Of a DNA stretch of 64,000 nucleotides, positions 28,116-39,055 are shown piece after piece. The first letter of the stretch is position 1. Each line of letters begins with the position of its first letter. The stretch covers positions 124,001-188,000 of the forward strand of contig NZ_PIPY01000007.1 in the NCBI RefSeq assembly GCF_003987065.1, read 5' to 3'. Origin of the DNA: Pseudidiomarina insulisalsae (GTDB taxonomy: Bacteria > Pseudomonadota > Gammaproteobacteria > Enterobacterales > Alteromonadaceae). The notes below the pieces were generated by a model. That model worked only from the letters and a program-made list of their open reading frames with translations. It was not told where the DNA came from and did not search any database. Made by a program: the position numbers and the translations under genes.

Positions 28116-30572
28116 ATGGCTAAGGAGCTGCCGCAGCCGCCCGCGGGTCATTGTTTTCACTGTTTACAGCCGCTTCCTGCCAATGGCGGCTATACGGTGA
28201 CAGTGGGCGACGCACCACGACAGGTCTGCTGCTACGGCTGCCAGGCGGTTGCCCAGACCATTGAACAACAAGGGCTACGGCATTTTTATCAGTTCCGTGA
28301 TACCAGCAATCCCTTGCAAATTCCCTTATTACCCGAAGAACTCCAGCAACTCGAAGCCTATGATCAGCACGAGCTGCAACAACAATTTACCCAGACCGAA
28401 GCTGACGGTCAGCGCAGCACCACTTTATCCGTCGAGGGCATGACCTGCGCCGCGTGCGCCTGGCTGATTGAACAGCAATTACAACGTCTCGCCGGCGTCA
28501 GTGGTGCCCGCGTCAACGCCACCACCGAACGTGTCAGTATCAGTTGGGAGCCCGACAAGGTGAAATTAAGCACCTTGCTGCAGGAAATTGCGGGACTGGG
28601 TTACCGCGCATTGCCGTTCCAGGCGGCCACGCAGGAGCAGGATTTTAAACGTCGCCGTCGCTATTTCGTCCGGCGCATCGGTATAGCTGGTCTGGCAACC
28701 ATGCAAGTGATGATGATCGCCATCGCGCTTTATTTCGGTATGGTCGATGAGCTGGACGATAATTTACGCCAGTTTTTCTGGTGGATCAGCCTGCTGTTTG
28801 CCACACCGGTTTTACTTTACAGCGCGCAGCCCTTTTACCTGTCCGCGCTGCGCAGTATTCAGGCCCGCCAACTTAACATGGACGTGCCAGTCAGTCTCGC
28901 TCTACTCAGTGCCTACGGGGCCAGCGCCTATGCTACGGTGATCAATCATGGAGAGGTTTATTTTGAGTCGGTGAGTATGTTCACCTTTTTGCTGTTAGTT
29001 GGCCGCTACCTCGAGTTACTGGCGAAACAGCGCGCGGTGGCGACCGCGGCCAACCTGGTGAAATTACTTCCGGCAACTGCACAACGCGAGATCGCCAATG
29101 GCGAGTATGAGTCGGTCGCCGTCAATCAACTACTGGTCAATGATGTGGTCCAGGTACTTGCCGGGCAGACGTTACCCGCCGATGGTGAGTTACTGACTAA
29201 TGAGGCGGAAATTAACGAAAGTATGCTCACTGGTGAAAGCCTGCCGGTGCTGCATCAGCAAGGGGATCGCGTCCTCGCGGGCACGCTGAACCAGAGTCAA
29301 CCGATTCGGGTGCGGGTTGCCGCCATTCAGCAAGGTACGGTAATGGCTCAGATTGCCGCGTTACAGGATCAGGCACTGGCCAACAAACCCAAGCTGGCCG
29401 AGCGCGCCGAGCATCTGGCAAACCAGTTTGTTCAGCAGCTGCTGATACTTGCCGCGGGTACTTTTCTGGTCTGGTCATTTATTGACCCGAGTGAGGCTTT
29501 TTGGGTCACTCTGGCAGTGTTAGTCGCAACCTGCCCCTGCGCACTTGCGCTGGCAGCACCGACCGCTGTGACCGGCGTGATTCATCGGCTAAACCGCTAC
29601 GGTGTGGTGTTGCGCACTACTGACAGTATCGAAACGTTGCGTGACGTAAAAACCATTGTGGTTGATAAAACCGGCACTCTCACCAGCGGCCAGTTCAGTA
29701 TTGCGCACAGCAGCTATCCTGACGACGACGCGACGCAGGCCGACGCGCTCGCGGTGGCGCTCGAACGACATTCCGAGCATCCGCTGGCAGTGCCCTTTAA
29801 AAGCATGAATGTGCTACATCCGGCTCAGCTTTCTGCGGTACAGGTACATACCGGAGCTGGCATCAGCGCGCTTTGGCATGGTCCTGAGGGGAACCAGCAA
29901 GTGCGTATCGGTGCGCCGAGGTTTATTGCTGACTGGCACCCGCAGCTCGCTTATGCAGAAGCCGACGCCAATGTGGTGTTAGCCACTGAAACACAAATAT
30001 TGGCCTATTATGTAGTGCGGGACAGCATCCGCGCAGATGCCGCCAGTACCCTGGCCGCTTTACGGGCACAAAATTTCGATATCATTATGCTCACCGGCGA
30101 CAAACAAAGTAATGCCGATGCCATTGCTACTGAACTTGGCATCACCCGTGTGGTGGCTGAATGTCTGCCCAGCGATAAACTTGCATTCGTACAGCAGCAA
30201 CAACGCCAGGGCCCGGTGTTGATGATTGGTGACGGCATTAATGACGGACCGGTACTGGCGCAGGCTGATGTCTCTATGACTTTTGGTCAGGCTGCGGATT
30301 TAGCACGCCAGGCCGCCGATGTTGTCGCCATGCGTAATGACTTCGCCGCGGTCGGGCATTTACTGAGTGCTACCGCCAAAAGCCGTCGTATTTTAAAACA
30401 AAATATCAGTTGGGCCCTGCTCTACAACCTGGGCATTATTCCAATCGCTGTGCTGGGCTGGGTCACACCTTATATTGCCGCTATTGGCATGTCGCTCAGC
30501 TCGTTGTTAGTTTTGGCCAACTCGCTTAGACTTTATCGGCAACCTAAAGAAACTTCAGCAACGACGAGGTGA
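28116..30572 (+). CDS. ccoI: Copper-transporting P1B-type ATPase for cbb3 oxidase assembly (CcoI/FixI)
   Basis: Inner-membrane pump supplying copper to the oxidase. It has 818 residues. The order is: an N-terminal cysteine-rich metal-binding region (CFHCLQ, then CCYGC), a heavy-metal-associated domain with GMTCAACAW, membrane helices, the actuator loop LTGESLP, the ion-site helix TCPCALALAAP, the phosphorylation site DKTGTLTSG, the HP motif SEHPLAV and the hinge GDGINDGPVLAQA. The extended N-terminus is characteristic of CcoI rather than CopA. The stop is embedded in the ribosome site of ccoS. Confidence 0.96.
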   Translation: MAKELPQPPAGHCFHCLQPLPANGGYTVTVGDAPRQVCCYGCQAVAQTIEQQGLRHFYQFRDTSNPLQIPLLPEELQQLEAYDQHELQQQFTQTEADGQRSTTLSVEGMTCAACAWLIEQQLQRLAGVSGARVNATTERVSISWEPDKVKLSTLLQEIAGLGYRALPFQAATQEQDFKRRRRYFVRRIGIAGLATMQVMMIAIALYFGMVDELDDNLRQFFWWISLLFATPVLLYSAQPFYLSALRSIQARQLNMDVPVSLALLSAYGASAYATVINHGEVYFESVSMFTFLLLVGRYLELLAKQRAVATAANLVKLLPATAQREIANGEYESVAVNQLLVNDVVQVLAGQTLPADGELLTNEAEINESMLTGESLPVLHQQGDRVLAGTLNQSQPIRVRVAAIQQGTVMAQIAALQDQALANKPKLAERAEHLANQFVQQLLILAAGTFLVWSFIDPSEAFWVTLAVLVATCPCALALAAPTAVTGVIHRLNRYGVVLRTTDSIETLRDVKTIVVDKTGTLTSGQFSIAHSSYPDDDATQADALAVALERHSEHPLAVPFKSMNVLHPAQLSAVQVHTGAGISALWHGPEGNQQVRIGAPRFIADWHPQLAYAEADANVVLATETQILAYYVVRDSIRADAASTLAALRAQNFDIIMLTGDKQSNADAIATELGITRVVAECLPSDKLAFVQQQQRQGPVLMIGDGINDGPVLAQADVSMTFGQAADLARQAADVVAMRNDFAAVGHLLSATAKSRRILKQNISWALLYNLGIIPIAVLGWVTPYIAAIGMSLSSLLVLANSLRLYRQPKETSATTR

Positions 30573-30574
30573 TT

Positions 30575-30796
30575 TTGGAAAGCTTGTATATTTTAATTCC
30601 CATCGCGATCTTTTTTGTCATCATTGCCGTCGCCATCTTTTTTTGGGCGGTACGTAGTGACCAGTTTGAAGATCTTGAACGGCAAGGCATGAACGTATTG
30701 CTTGATGACGATGATCCTCCGGCCAGCAAGTCGACCTCACAGCCAGCAGCCAAACAGGCTGACAACGCAGACGTAAAACCACGCGATGAATCTTGA
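30575..30796 (+). CDS. ccoS: cbb3 oxidase maturation protein CcoS
   Basis: Small membrane protein needed for cofactor insertion into the oxidase. One membrane helix (LYILIPIAIFFVIIAVAIFF) is followed by WAVRSDQFEDLERQGMNVLLDDD, the CcoS signature; 73 residues. The start is taken as TTG at 30575 because GAGGTGAT (30566-30573), a near-perfect ribosome site, lies just upstream. A GTG two codons earlier (30569) would sit within that ribosome site. The end overlaps the next gene by 11 nt. Confidence 0.9.
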   Translation: MESLYILIPIAIFFVIIAVAIFFWAVRSDQFEDLERQGMNVLLDDDDPPASKSTSQPAAKQADNADVKPRDES

Positions 30797-31457
30797 CCTG
30801 TTCGCCGCTCTGTTGATGGGCCTGGCCGGTGCCGGGCACTGCCTGATGATGTGCGGAGGACTTGCGGGCGCCCTCCCCGGCGGTCAGGGTCAACGCCCGG
30901 CCCTGCTAATGCTCATTAGTTATAACCTCGGCCGGATAAGCTCGTATATGCTGGCCGGTGCCCTGGTCGGCGCTATTAGTCAGGCCGCGCTCGGTGGCGT
31001 CACTCCTGCTTTGTTGGCCCTGCGCTTTCTCGCTGCCTTTTTTCTCATCGCTTTGGGCTGCTATCTGGGCGGCTGGTGGCTGGGGCTGCAACGTTTAGAG
31101 CAACTCGGGCGACCGCTCTGGCGTCACCTCGCCCCCCTTGCCGCACGGCTACGCCAACACCACTCGATTTCGGCGCGTTATATTGCTGGTATGGTCTGGG
31201 GCTGGTTGCCCTGTGGTCTGGTATACAGTGCCCTCAGTTGGGCGGCGCTTAGCGCCTCCGCCACCAGTGGCGCTATTTACATGCTGTTTTTTGGTCTTGG
31301 CACCTTGCCGGCGATGCTCGCGTTTGGCTGGTTCAGTGGCGCGCTGCAGAGCATTCTGAAAGGCCGGGGCTTTCGTCAGGCCATGGGCGTGCTCATGATT
31401 ATCTATGGTCTTTGGGTGGCAGTCATCGCCCTGCGTCAGGTACTTGCTATCAACTAA
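30786..31457 (+). CDS. SafE/TauE-like membrane protein of the cco assembly cluster (COG2836 type)
   Basis: Polytopic protein of 223 residues and about six membrane helices, annotated in relatives as sulfite exporter TauE/SafE family. Two cysteine motifs stand out: GAGHCLMMCGG in the first helix (His18, Cys19, Cys23) and WLPCGLVYSA in the middle. This arrangement suggests metal or thiol chemistry rather than sulfite export. The position directly after ccoS is conserved in gammaproteobacteria, where fnr usually follows; here uspE follows instead. A role in copper handling for the oxidase is an inference. Confidence 0.82.
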   Translation: MNLDLFAALLMGLAGAGHCLMMCGGLAGALPGGQGQRPALLMLISYNLGRISSYMLAGALVGAISQAALGGVTPALLALRFLAAFFLIALGCYLGGWWLGLQRLEQLGRPLWRHLAPLAARLRQHHSISARYIAGMVWGWLPCGLVYSALSWAALSASATSGAIYMLFFGLGTLPAMLAFGWFSGALQSILKGRGFRQAMGVLMIIYGLWVAVIALRQVLAIN

Positions 31458-31521
31458 TTGGCCTCACTGCAAAATCCTGACTAAACTGTGGATTAATGAA
31501 TGGCTGGCAATGAGGTAGATC

Positions 31522-32451
31522 ATGTCTTGCGTGAACAATATTTTAGTGGTTCTGGATGCTGACAAACAGCAGCAAAAAGCGCTCAACCGGGCGTTGCATC
31601 TCGCCCGTATCAGTCAGGCAGCAGTGACCATCATGCTGTCCATTTATGACTTCTCCTATGAAATGACCACCATGCTTGCCGCAGAAGAGCGCAATACCAT
31701 GCGCGATAGCCTGATTAACGACCGCAAAGTCTGGATCGAAGATCTGCTTGAAGATTACAATACGCGCGAACTGAATATCGATATTAAAGTGCTCTGGCAT
31801 AATCGACCTTATGAAGCCATTATTGAGACTGCGATCACGGGTAAACATGACATTATCGTGAAAGCCACGCATCCCCATGAAGGCCTTGCCCATCTTATTT
31901 TTACTCCCACCGACTGGCATTTACTGCGTAAAGCGCCCTGTCAGGTTCTGTTAGTCAAAGAACACGAATGGCCGGAGCACGGCAAAATACTTGCAGCTAT
32001 TCATACCACCGGTGAGAGTGAGCATCATGATAGCCTGAACGCTCGGATTACCGAGGCGGCACAACGTTTTGCCAACTGCTTGCACAGCGAAGTTCACCTC
32101 GTCAATGCCTATCCCGGCGCCCCGGTTACGATTGCTGCCGAAATTCCTGAATTTGACACCGCCAGTTACCGCGAGGTCATTGCCGAAAATCATCAAAAAG
32201 CTCTCGCTGAACATGCTGAGCGTTTTGGTATTTCTGCAGCTCAGCAACATGTTCGTGAAGGACTGCCGGAACAGGTCATTCCTGAGCTTGCGAAGGAGCT
32301 TGATGCTGAGCTGGTGGTACTGGGTACCATTGGCCGCACCGGCTTCAGCGCTGCGCTACTTGGTAATACCGCCGAACATGTGATCGAACAGATCAACTGT
32401 GACTTACTGGCAGTAAAACCTGCGGGATTTGAGTCGCCGGTTAAGGTATAA
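31522..32451 (+). CDS. uspE: Universal stress protein UspE
   Basis: Tandem-domain universal stress protein (309 residues, two Usp domains of about 150 each). The first domain begins NILVVLDADKQQQKALNRAL, and the second ends with LVVLGTIGRTGFSAALLGNTAEHVIEQI, the nucleotide-binding G-x(2)-G-x(9)-G(S/T)-like region. In E. coli uspE lies between fnr and ttcA-linked genes; here it is followed directly by ttcA. Its stop codon is inside a TATAAT box that may serve ttcA. Confidence 0.93.
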   Translation: MSCVNNILVVLDADKQQQKALNRALHLARISQAAVTIMLSIYDFSYEMTTMLAAEERNTMRDSLINDRKVWIEDLLEDYNTRELNIDIKVLWHNRPYEAIIETAITGKHDIIVKATHPHEGLAHLIFTPTDWHLLRKAPCQVLLVKEHEWPEHGKILAAIHTTGESEHHDSLNARITEAAQRFANCLHSEVHLVNAYPGAPVTIAAEIPEFDTASYREVIAENHQKALAEHAERFGISAAQQHVREGLPEQVIPELAKELDAELVVLGTIGRTGFSAALLGNTAEHVIEQINCDLLAVKPAGFESPVKV

Positions 32452-32452
32452 T
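32447..32452 (+). promoter_or_regulatory. Consensus -10 box over the uspE stop, upstream of ttcA
   Basis: A perfect TATAAT spans the TAA stop of uspE, 59 nt before the ttcA ATG. No good -35 at the right distance was seen, so this is a candidate only. Confidence 0.4.
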
Positions 32453-32511
32453 CCGCCCGTTATTTTGTTTGCTAATAGCAATCGCAATCGAATTTTGGGT
32501 GAAAAACGGTA

Positions 32512-33471
32512 ATGAGTGCAGCGAGTTCAGTCGAGCAAGAAAAGAAGCAACGCTATAATTTCAACAAGTTAGAAAAACGCCTACGGCGAAATGTGGGCCG
32601 CGCCATCGAAGACTTCAACATGATCGAAGATGGCGACAAAGTTATGGTGTGTTTATCAGGCGGCAAAGACAGCTATACCCTGCTGGCTATTTTGCGTTTC
32701 CTGCAGAAAATCGCCCCGGTGAAATTCTCACTGGTCGCCGTTAATCTTGATCAAAAACAACCCGGCTTCCCTGAGCATGTGCTGCCAGCCTATCTCGAGC
32801 GCGAAGGTGTGGACTATCGCATTATTGAAGAAGACACCTACAGTATTGTTAAAGAGAAGATCCCCGCCGGTAAAACAACCTGCTCACTATGCTCACGTCT
32901 GCGCCGTGGTATTCTCTATCGCGTCGCCAAAGAGCTTGGCGCAACTAAAATCGCTTTGGGCCACCATCGTGATGATATGATCGAAACCTTAATGCTGAAT
33001 ATGTTTTACGGCGGCAAAATGAAATCCATGCCAGCCAAGCTAGTCAGTGACAACGGTGAACATGTGGTCATTCGCCCATTGGCCTACGTGCGTGAGAAAG
33101 ACATTGAGAAATACGCGCAGTATCAGCAATTCCCGATTATCCCCTGTAACCTTTGTGGCTCGCAGGAGAATTTACAGCGCAAAGTCATTAAAGATATGTT
33201 GCGGCAGTGGGATCGACAGTTCCCCGGCCGTATCGAAAGTATGTTTACTGCCATGCAAAATGTCGTGCCGTCACATTTAGCCGACACCTCGTTGTTTGAC
33301 TTCAAAAACATCGCTGCCGATGGCGTGGCAAATGTCGATGGCGATACCGCCTTTGATCACTCGGTGCCGGATACGTTTTTGAATTACCGGGACGATAGTG
33401 ATGAAGAAGCGGCCGCGCATGGCGACCGCTCAGCTAACGGTGTTATTCAGGTGCGGAATCTGAACTCCTAG
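32512..33471 (+). CDS. ttcA: tRNA 2-thiocytidine(32) synthetase TtcA
   Basis: ATP- and Fe-S-dependent enzyme that puts sulfur on cytidine 32 of certain tRNAs. The 319-residue protein has the PP-loop SGGKDS (residues 49-54). The paired cysteine motifs CSLC (124-127) and CNLC (212-215) hold the iron-sulfur cluster. The C-terminal 50 residues after SLFDFKN are acidic and variable. The last 29 nt overlap the convergent glucosaminidase gene. Confidence 0.97.
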   Translation: MSAASSVEQEKKQRYNFNKLEKRLRRNVGRAIEDFNMIEDGDKVMVCLSGGKDSYTLLAILRFLQKIAPVKFSLVAVNLDQKQPGFPEHVLPAYLEREGVDYRIIEEDTYSIVKEKIPAGKTTCSLCSRLRRGILYRVAKELGATKIALGHHRDDMIETLMLNMFYGGKMKSMPAKLVSDNGEHVVIRPLAYVREKDIEKYAQYQQFPIIPCNLCGSQENLQRKVIKDMLRQWDRQFPGRIESMFTAMQNVVPSHLADTSLFDFKNIAADGVANVDGDTAFDHSVPDTFLNYRDDSDEEAAAHGDRSANGVIQVRNLNS

Positions 33472-34357
33472 CATCCTGATCAGGGAAGCCGGGCTCAGCA
33501 ATGGGCCCTTCCTCAGGAATAGGTTGCTCAAGCGCATCGAGAATCATCGGGCGATTAACGCGAATCATCGCATTTAGCTCTTCAACGTAATCTTCACCAC
33601 GCTCCGAATAACTCAGCAGACCCGGGGTTAAATCAAGCGCGCGAATATCACGCCCCCGCTCGCGCTGCTCTGCGCGCAAGGTGCGCAGCTCAAAATACGC
33701 CGGATGGGTATTCAGGTTACGCATATAGCTGGCAATAGAGGCGTTTACCGAATCAAAACTTCGTACTTCATGTCTGGCGTCAGCGCCCCGCGCTTCGGGC
33801 ACCAGACCGCAGCCTTCGCTAAAACACCACTGCCCGAACAGGTTCAGTGCCTGCACCGCAAAACGTGAGGTGCCCCAGGCTGATTCATTTGCGGCCTGCA
33901 CCAATACCAGGGTTTCCGGCACCTGATCAACGCGACGGAACAGTAAGTCGAACATTTCCTGTGCTGCTTCAGAGGTACCGTCTAAGGTGAATTCCACCCG
34001 GTACTGTTTGGCCAGATAAGCAAGCCAGCTCTTCTGTTCATGGGTCAATGACTCAGGTCGAAACTGCCACTTGTAATACAAAGCCTCCAGACCGTGCCGC
34101 TGCTCAGCGATATGCGCGTTTTCAGCCTCAACCAGGGGGGCCAGAAAACCAAAAAAAGCCTGCTTCTTATCCGCTGTCTGCTGGTACTGTGAAAAGTCCG
34201 GCAAAGTTGTAACCCGTGGCGCAGCCGCGGCCATCTCGCCTAGCGTGACCTCATTGTCGTACAGTCGGTGGGGATTGGCCAGGTGCAAAACATTGGGCGC
34301 AACTATCGCCGCAGCGACAGCCAAAATAGCTAACATGATGGTTAATGCTCGTAACAT
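33443..34357 (-). CDS. Bax-like glucosaminidase-domain protein
   Basis: Putative cell-wall hydrolase of the family of E. coli Bax. It has 304 residues with an N-terminal signal or anchor ([18 protein letters not shown]). The glucosaminidase domain contains the likely catalytic glutamate in [23 protein letters not shown] and the downstream [12 protein letters not shown] block. It is preceded 8 nt upstream by a membrane-protein gene, so the two form an operon. The 3' end is antisense to the end of ttcA. Confidence 0.85.
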   Translation of the reverse strand: MLRALTIMLAILAVAAAIVAPNVLHLANPHRLYDNEVTLGEMAAAAPRVTTLPDFSQYQQTADKKQAFFGFLAPLVEAENAHIAEQRHGLEALYYKWQFRPESLTHEQKSWLAYLAKQYRVEFTLDGTSEAAQEMFDLLFRRVDQVPETLVLVQAANESAWGTSRFAVQALNLFGQWCFSEGCGLVPEARGADARHEVRSFDSVNASIASYMRNLNTHPAYFELRTLRAEQRERGRDIRALDLTPGLLSYSERGEDYVEELNAMIRVNRPMILDALEQPIPEEGPIAEPGFPDQDARSSDSAPE

Positions 34358-34365
34358 TGACTCTC

Positions 34366-35157
34366 CTATGAATGATCACCTTCGGTAACATCGGTAGTTT
34401 TGGATTCAGACTCTGGTACGCCAATGAGGCGATTATAGATGACTCCAATCACATTAAATGTCATGGGGAAGGTAAACAACAAACCTAAGAACAAGGGCAA
34501 CGCACTAATAAAAACAATAATAAAAAGAATGATGTAGATGCCTAACACCACGAACATTTTCTTATTCACTACAATAAATGAAGCAATAATCGCCCGACTG
34601 ACGCTCAACCCACGCTCAAGGACCAGAGGAATCGCCAGCAGAAACGCAAATTGGAAATAAAGCGCGGTGGCCAGCATCAGCGCAAAGGCTACAGCGCTTT
34701 CACCCAAAATAGCAAAATAAAGACCGCTCAGTGCCATCACGATAAAACTTAAAATAAAGGTAATGGCTAGAACTTGTGGTGCGTGCCGGAGCGCCTCGGC
34801 AAAAGTACTCAAACCGGGCTTAGCATCACGCGCATTCTTCAGACCCATCAGCGTCACTACCGCGCTAAACGGAGCCACCAGCAGCATGCTCAAAAAAGAC
34901 TGAGCAGCAGTATTGGTCAGGCTTGGTTGTTCCTCCGAGACTGGAAATAACTGCGCCGCAAGCACCGAAACAAAACCATTCACAACCATTACGACGACAA
35001 ATGCGAACAGCATCATTGGCAATGCACGTAAGGTAATGTCCCAGCTGCGTTGAATCACATCACCTACTGATAATGACGCTTCGCCCCGCAATGCGGCCGC
35101 AAACTGATCCGTTTGCGTGGCTTCTTTTTGCGGTGGGTTCGGTTTTGAGTCCTGCAT
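34366..35157 (-). CDS. Hypothetical multi-pass membrane protein (BPSS1780-like)
   Basis: 263 residues with a polar N-terminus and about six membrane helices (for example LPMMLFAFVVVMVVNGFVSV, VLAITFILSFIVMALSGLYF, LMLATALYFQFAFLLAIPLV, VLGIYIILFIIVFISALPLF). The pattern IPLVLERGLSVSRAIIASF before the last helices resembles BPSS1780/YciC-type membrane proteins of unknown function. It is transcribed before the glucosaminidase gene, which hints at a cell-envelope role, but this is context only. Confidence 0.7.
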   Translation of the reverse strand: MQDSKPNPPQKEATQTDQFAAALRGEASLSVGDVIQRSWDITLRALPMMLFAFVVVMVVNGFVSVLAAQLFPVSEEQPSLTNTAAQSFLSMLLVAPFSAVVTLMGLKNARDAKPGLSTFAEALRHAPQVLAITFILSFIVMALSGLYFAILGESAVAFALMLATALYFQFAFLLAIPLVLERGLSVSRAIIASFIVVNKKMFVVLGIYIILFIIVFISALPLFLGLLFTFPMTFNVIGVIYNRLIGVPESESKTTDVTEGDHS

Positions 35158-35249
35158 GAGTACTTTTTCCTTTATACTTAACTTATTGTGTCGGCAGATA
35201 CATTTGCCATTCTACCATTTTTATTCGTAACAGCGATACTGACACCTTT

Positions 35250-35882
35250 ATGCCTAGCAAAACCTCAACTTCAAAGCGGCCTTTTCGCCCCCGCGGGAAG
35301 CCATCAGCGCATGGTGCGGCAAGCCGACCTGCGAATCCTAAACTGGTTGTTTTCAATAAGCCCTACGGCGTGCTGACGCAGTTTTCCGGTGGTGCCGATG
35401 AAGCCACCCTAAAGCCCTACATCCCGTTTAATGATGTTTATCCAGCCGGACGGCTCGACAAAGACAGCGAAGGGCTGTTGCTACTGACCAATGATGGCGG
35501 CCTGCAGCACAAAATAAGCCACCCGAAACATAAGCTGCCAAAAACCTATTGGGTGCAGGTAGAAGGAGTACCTGACGCGGCATCCTTAGCGAAATTGCGC
35601 AGCGGGGTGGAGCTAAACGACGGCCTGACCTTGCCGGCGCAGGCGATGTTGATGGAGCCGCCTACCGACCTGTGGCCGCGTCAGCCGCCCATACGCGAGC
35701 GCCAGTCAGTGCCCGACCAATGGTTATGTTTAATTATTCACGAAGGTCGCAACCGTCAGGTGCGGCGTATGACAGCAGCCGTCGGCTACCCTACCCTGCG
35801 ACTCATCCGCGCAGCTATCGGCCCCTGGCGGCTGGCTGGTTTGCAGCCTGGTCAGTGGCGCGAAGTGCCTCCGGTGTGGTAG
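35250..35882 (+). CDS. rluE: 23S rRNA pseudouridine(2457) synthase RluE
   Basis: RsuA-family pseudouridine synthase acting on 23S rRNA U2457. The 210-residue protein has a basic N-terminal tail, no S4 domain, then the catalytic core: [14 protein letters not shown], the catalytic aspartate in [17 protein letters not shown], and [24 protein letters not shown]. coli has rluE-nudJ-mnmA-hflD-purB; here nudJ is absent between rluE and mnmA. The stop codon lies in a -10-like box for mnmA. Confidence 0.93.
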   Translation: MPSKTSTSKRPFRPRGKPSAHGAASRPANPKLVVFNKPYGVLTQFSGGADEATLKPYIPFNDVYPAGRLDKDSEGLLLLTNDGGLQHKISHPKHKLPKTYWVQVEGVPDAASLAKLRSGVELNDGLTLPAQAMLMEPPTDLWPRQPPIRERQSVPDQWLCLIIHEGRNRQVRRMTAAVGYPTLRLIRAAIGPWRLAGLQPGQWREVPPVW

Positions 35883-35885
35883 AAT
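35877..35885 (+). promoter_or_regulatory. Extended -10 promoter element before mnmA
   Basis: TGGTAGAAT (TGn plus a five-of-six -10 hexamer) overlaps the rluE stop codon, 32 nt before the mnmA ATG. Extended -10 promoters need little -35, and none is evident. Confidence 0.45.
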
Positions 35886-35916
35886 CCGCGCGAAATTTCT
35901 GGAGCTAAAGGTTGTT

Positions 35917-37028
35917 ATGGCAAACGCAGATAAAAAAGTCATTGTCGGAATGTCAGGCGGCGTCGATTCTTCGGTGTCGGCTTACCTGTTGTTACAGCAG
36001 GGTTACCAGGTTGAAGGCCTGTTCATGAAGAACTGGGAAGAAGACGACACTGACGAATACTGTGCCGCAGCAACTGATCTTGCCGACGCCCAAGCGGTCT
36101 GTGCAAAGCTGGGAATTGAACTGCACACGGTCAACTTTGCTGCCGAATACTGGGATAACGTGTTTGAGTATTTCCTCGAGGAATATCGTGCCGGCCGCAC
36201 CCCCAACCCCGATATCATGTGCAATAAAGAGATTAAATTTAAAGCATTCCTGGAGTTTGCGGCCGAGGCTTTAAATGCAGACTATATCGCCACCGGACAC
36301 TATGTGCGCCGGCGTGAAAAAGATGGCAAATTCCAGTTACTGCGTGGTCTTGATAACAACAAAGACCAAAGCTACTTTTTGTATACCTTATCGCACGAAC
36401 ACGTTGCGCAAACCTTGTTTCCGGTGGGCGAACTGGAGAAACCAGAAGTGCGCCGCATTGCCGAAGAGCAAGGACTGGTCACGGCAGACAAGAAAGACTC
36501 CACCGGCATTTGTTTTATTGGTGAGCGCAAGTTCAAGGACTTCCTGCAAACTTATTTACCGGCACGGCCCGGTGTTATCGAAAGCGTAGACGGCGAAGAA
36601 CTCGGTCAACACGAAGGCTTGATGTACCACACACTCGGCCAGCGTAAAGGCTTGCATATTGGCGGCCTGGCGAATGCCTCAGATGAACCCTGGTATGTCG
36701 TCGATAAAGACGTAGCGCGTAATGTGCTGATTGTCGCGCAGGGCAAAGATCACCCGCGTCTGTTCTCGAAAGGGCTGATTGCAGGACAGCTGCATTGGGT
36801 CGATCGTAGTGGACCGGACCAGGCGTTTAACTGCGTGGTGAAAACCCGGTATCGCCAGCAGGACATTCCCTGCCAGCTCAAACCGCTGCCTCACGGCAAA
36901 GTTCAGGTTGAGTTCGCCTCCCCTGTTGCCGCCGTGACGCCGGGACAATCGGCGGTTTTCTACGCCGATGAAGTCTGCCTGGGTGGCGGCATTATCGAAT
37001 CGCGTATTGCTGATCACGAGGTTTTATT

Positions 37029-37032
<4 letters not shown>
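35917..37032 (+). CDS. mnmA: tRNA-specific 2-thiouridylase MnmA
   Basis: Thiolates position 2 of the wobble uridine in tRNAs for Lys, Glu and Gln, taking sulfur from the Tus relay. The 371-residue protein contains the PP-loop SGGVDSS (13-19) and the two catalytic cysteines: Cys102 in [12 protein letters not shown] and Cys199 in [13 protein letters not shown]. The C-terminal beta-barrel domains follow. Its stop overlaps hflD by 4 nt, as commonly seen. Confidence 0.98.
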
Positions 37033-39052
<2,020 letters not shown>

Positions 39053-39055
39053 CTG

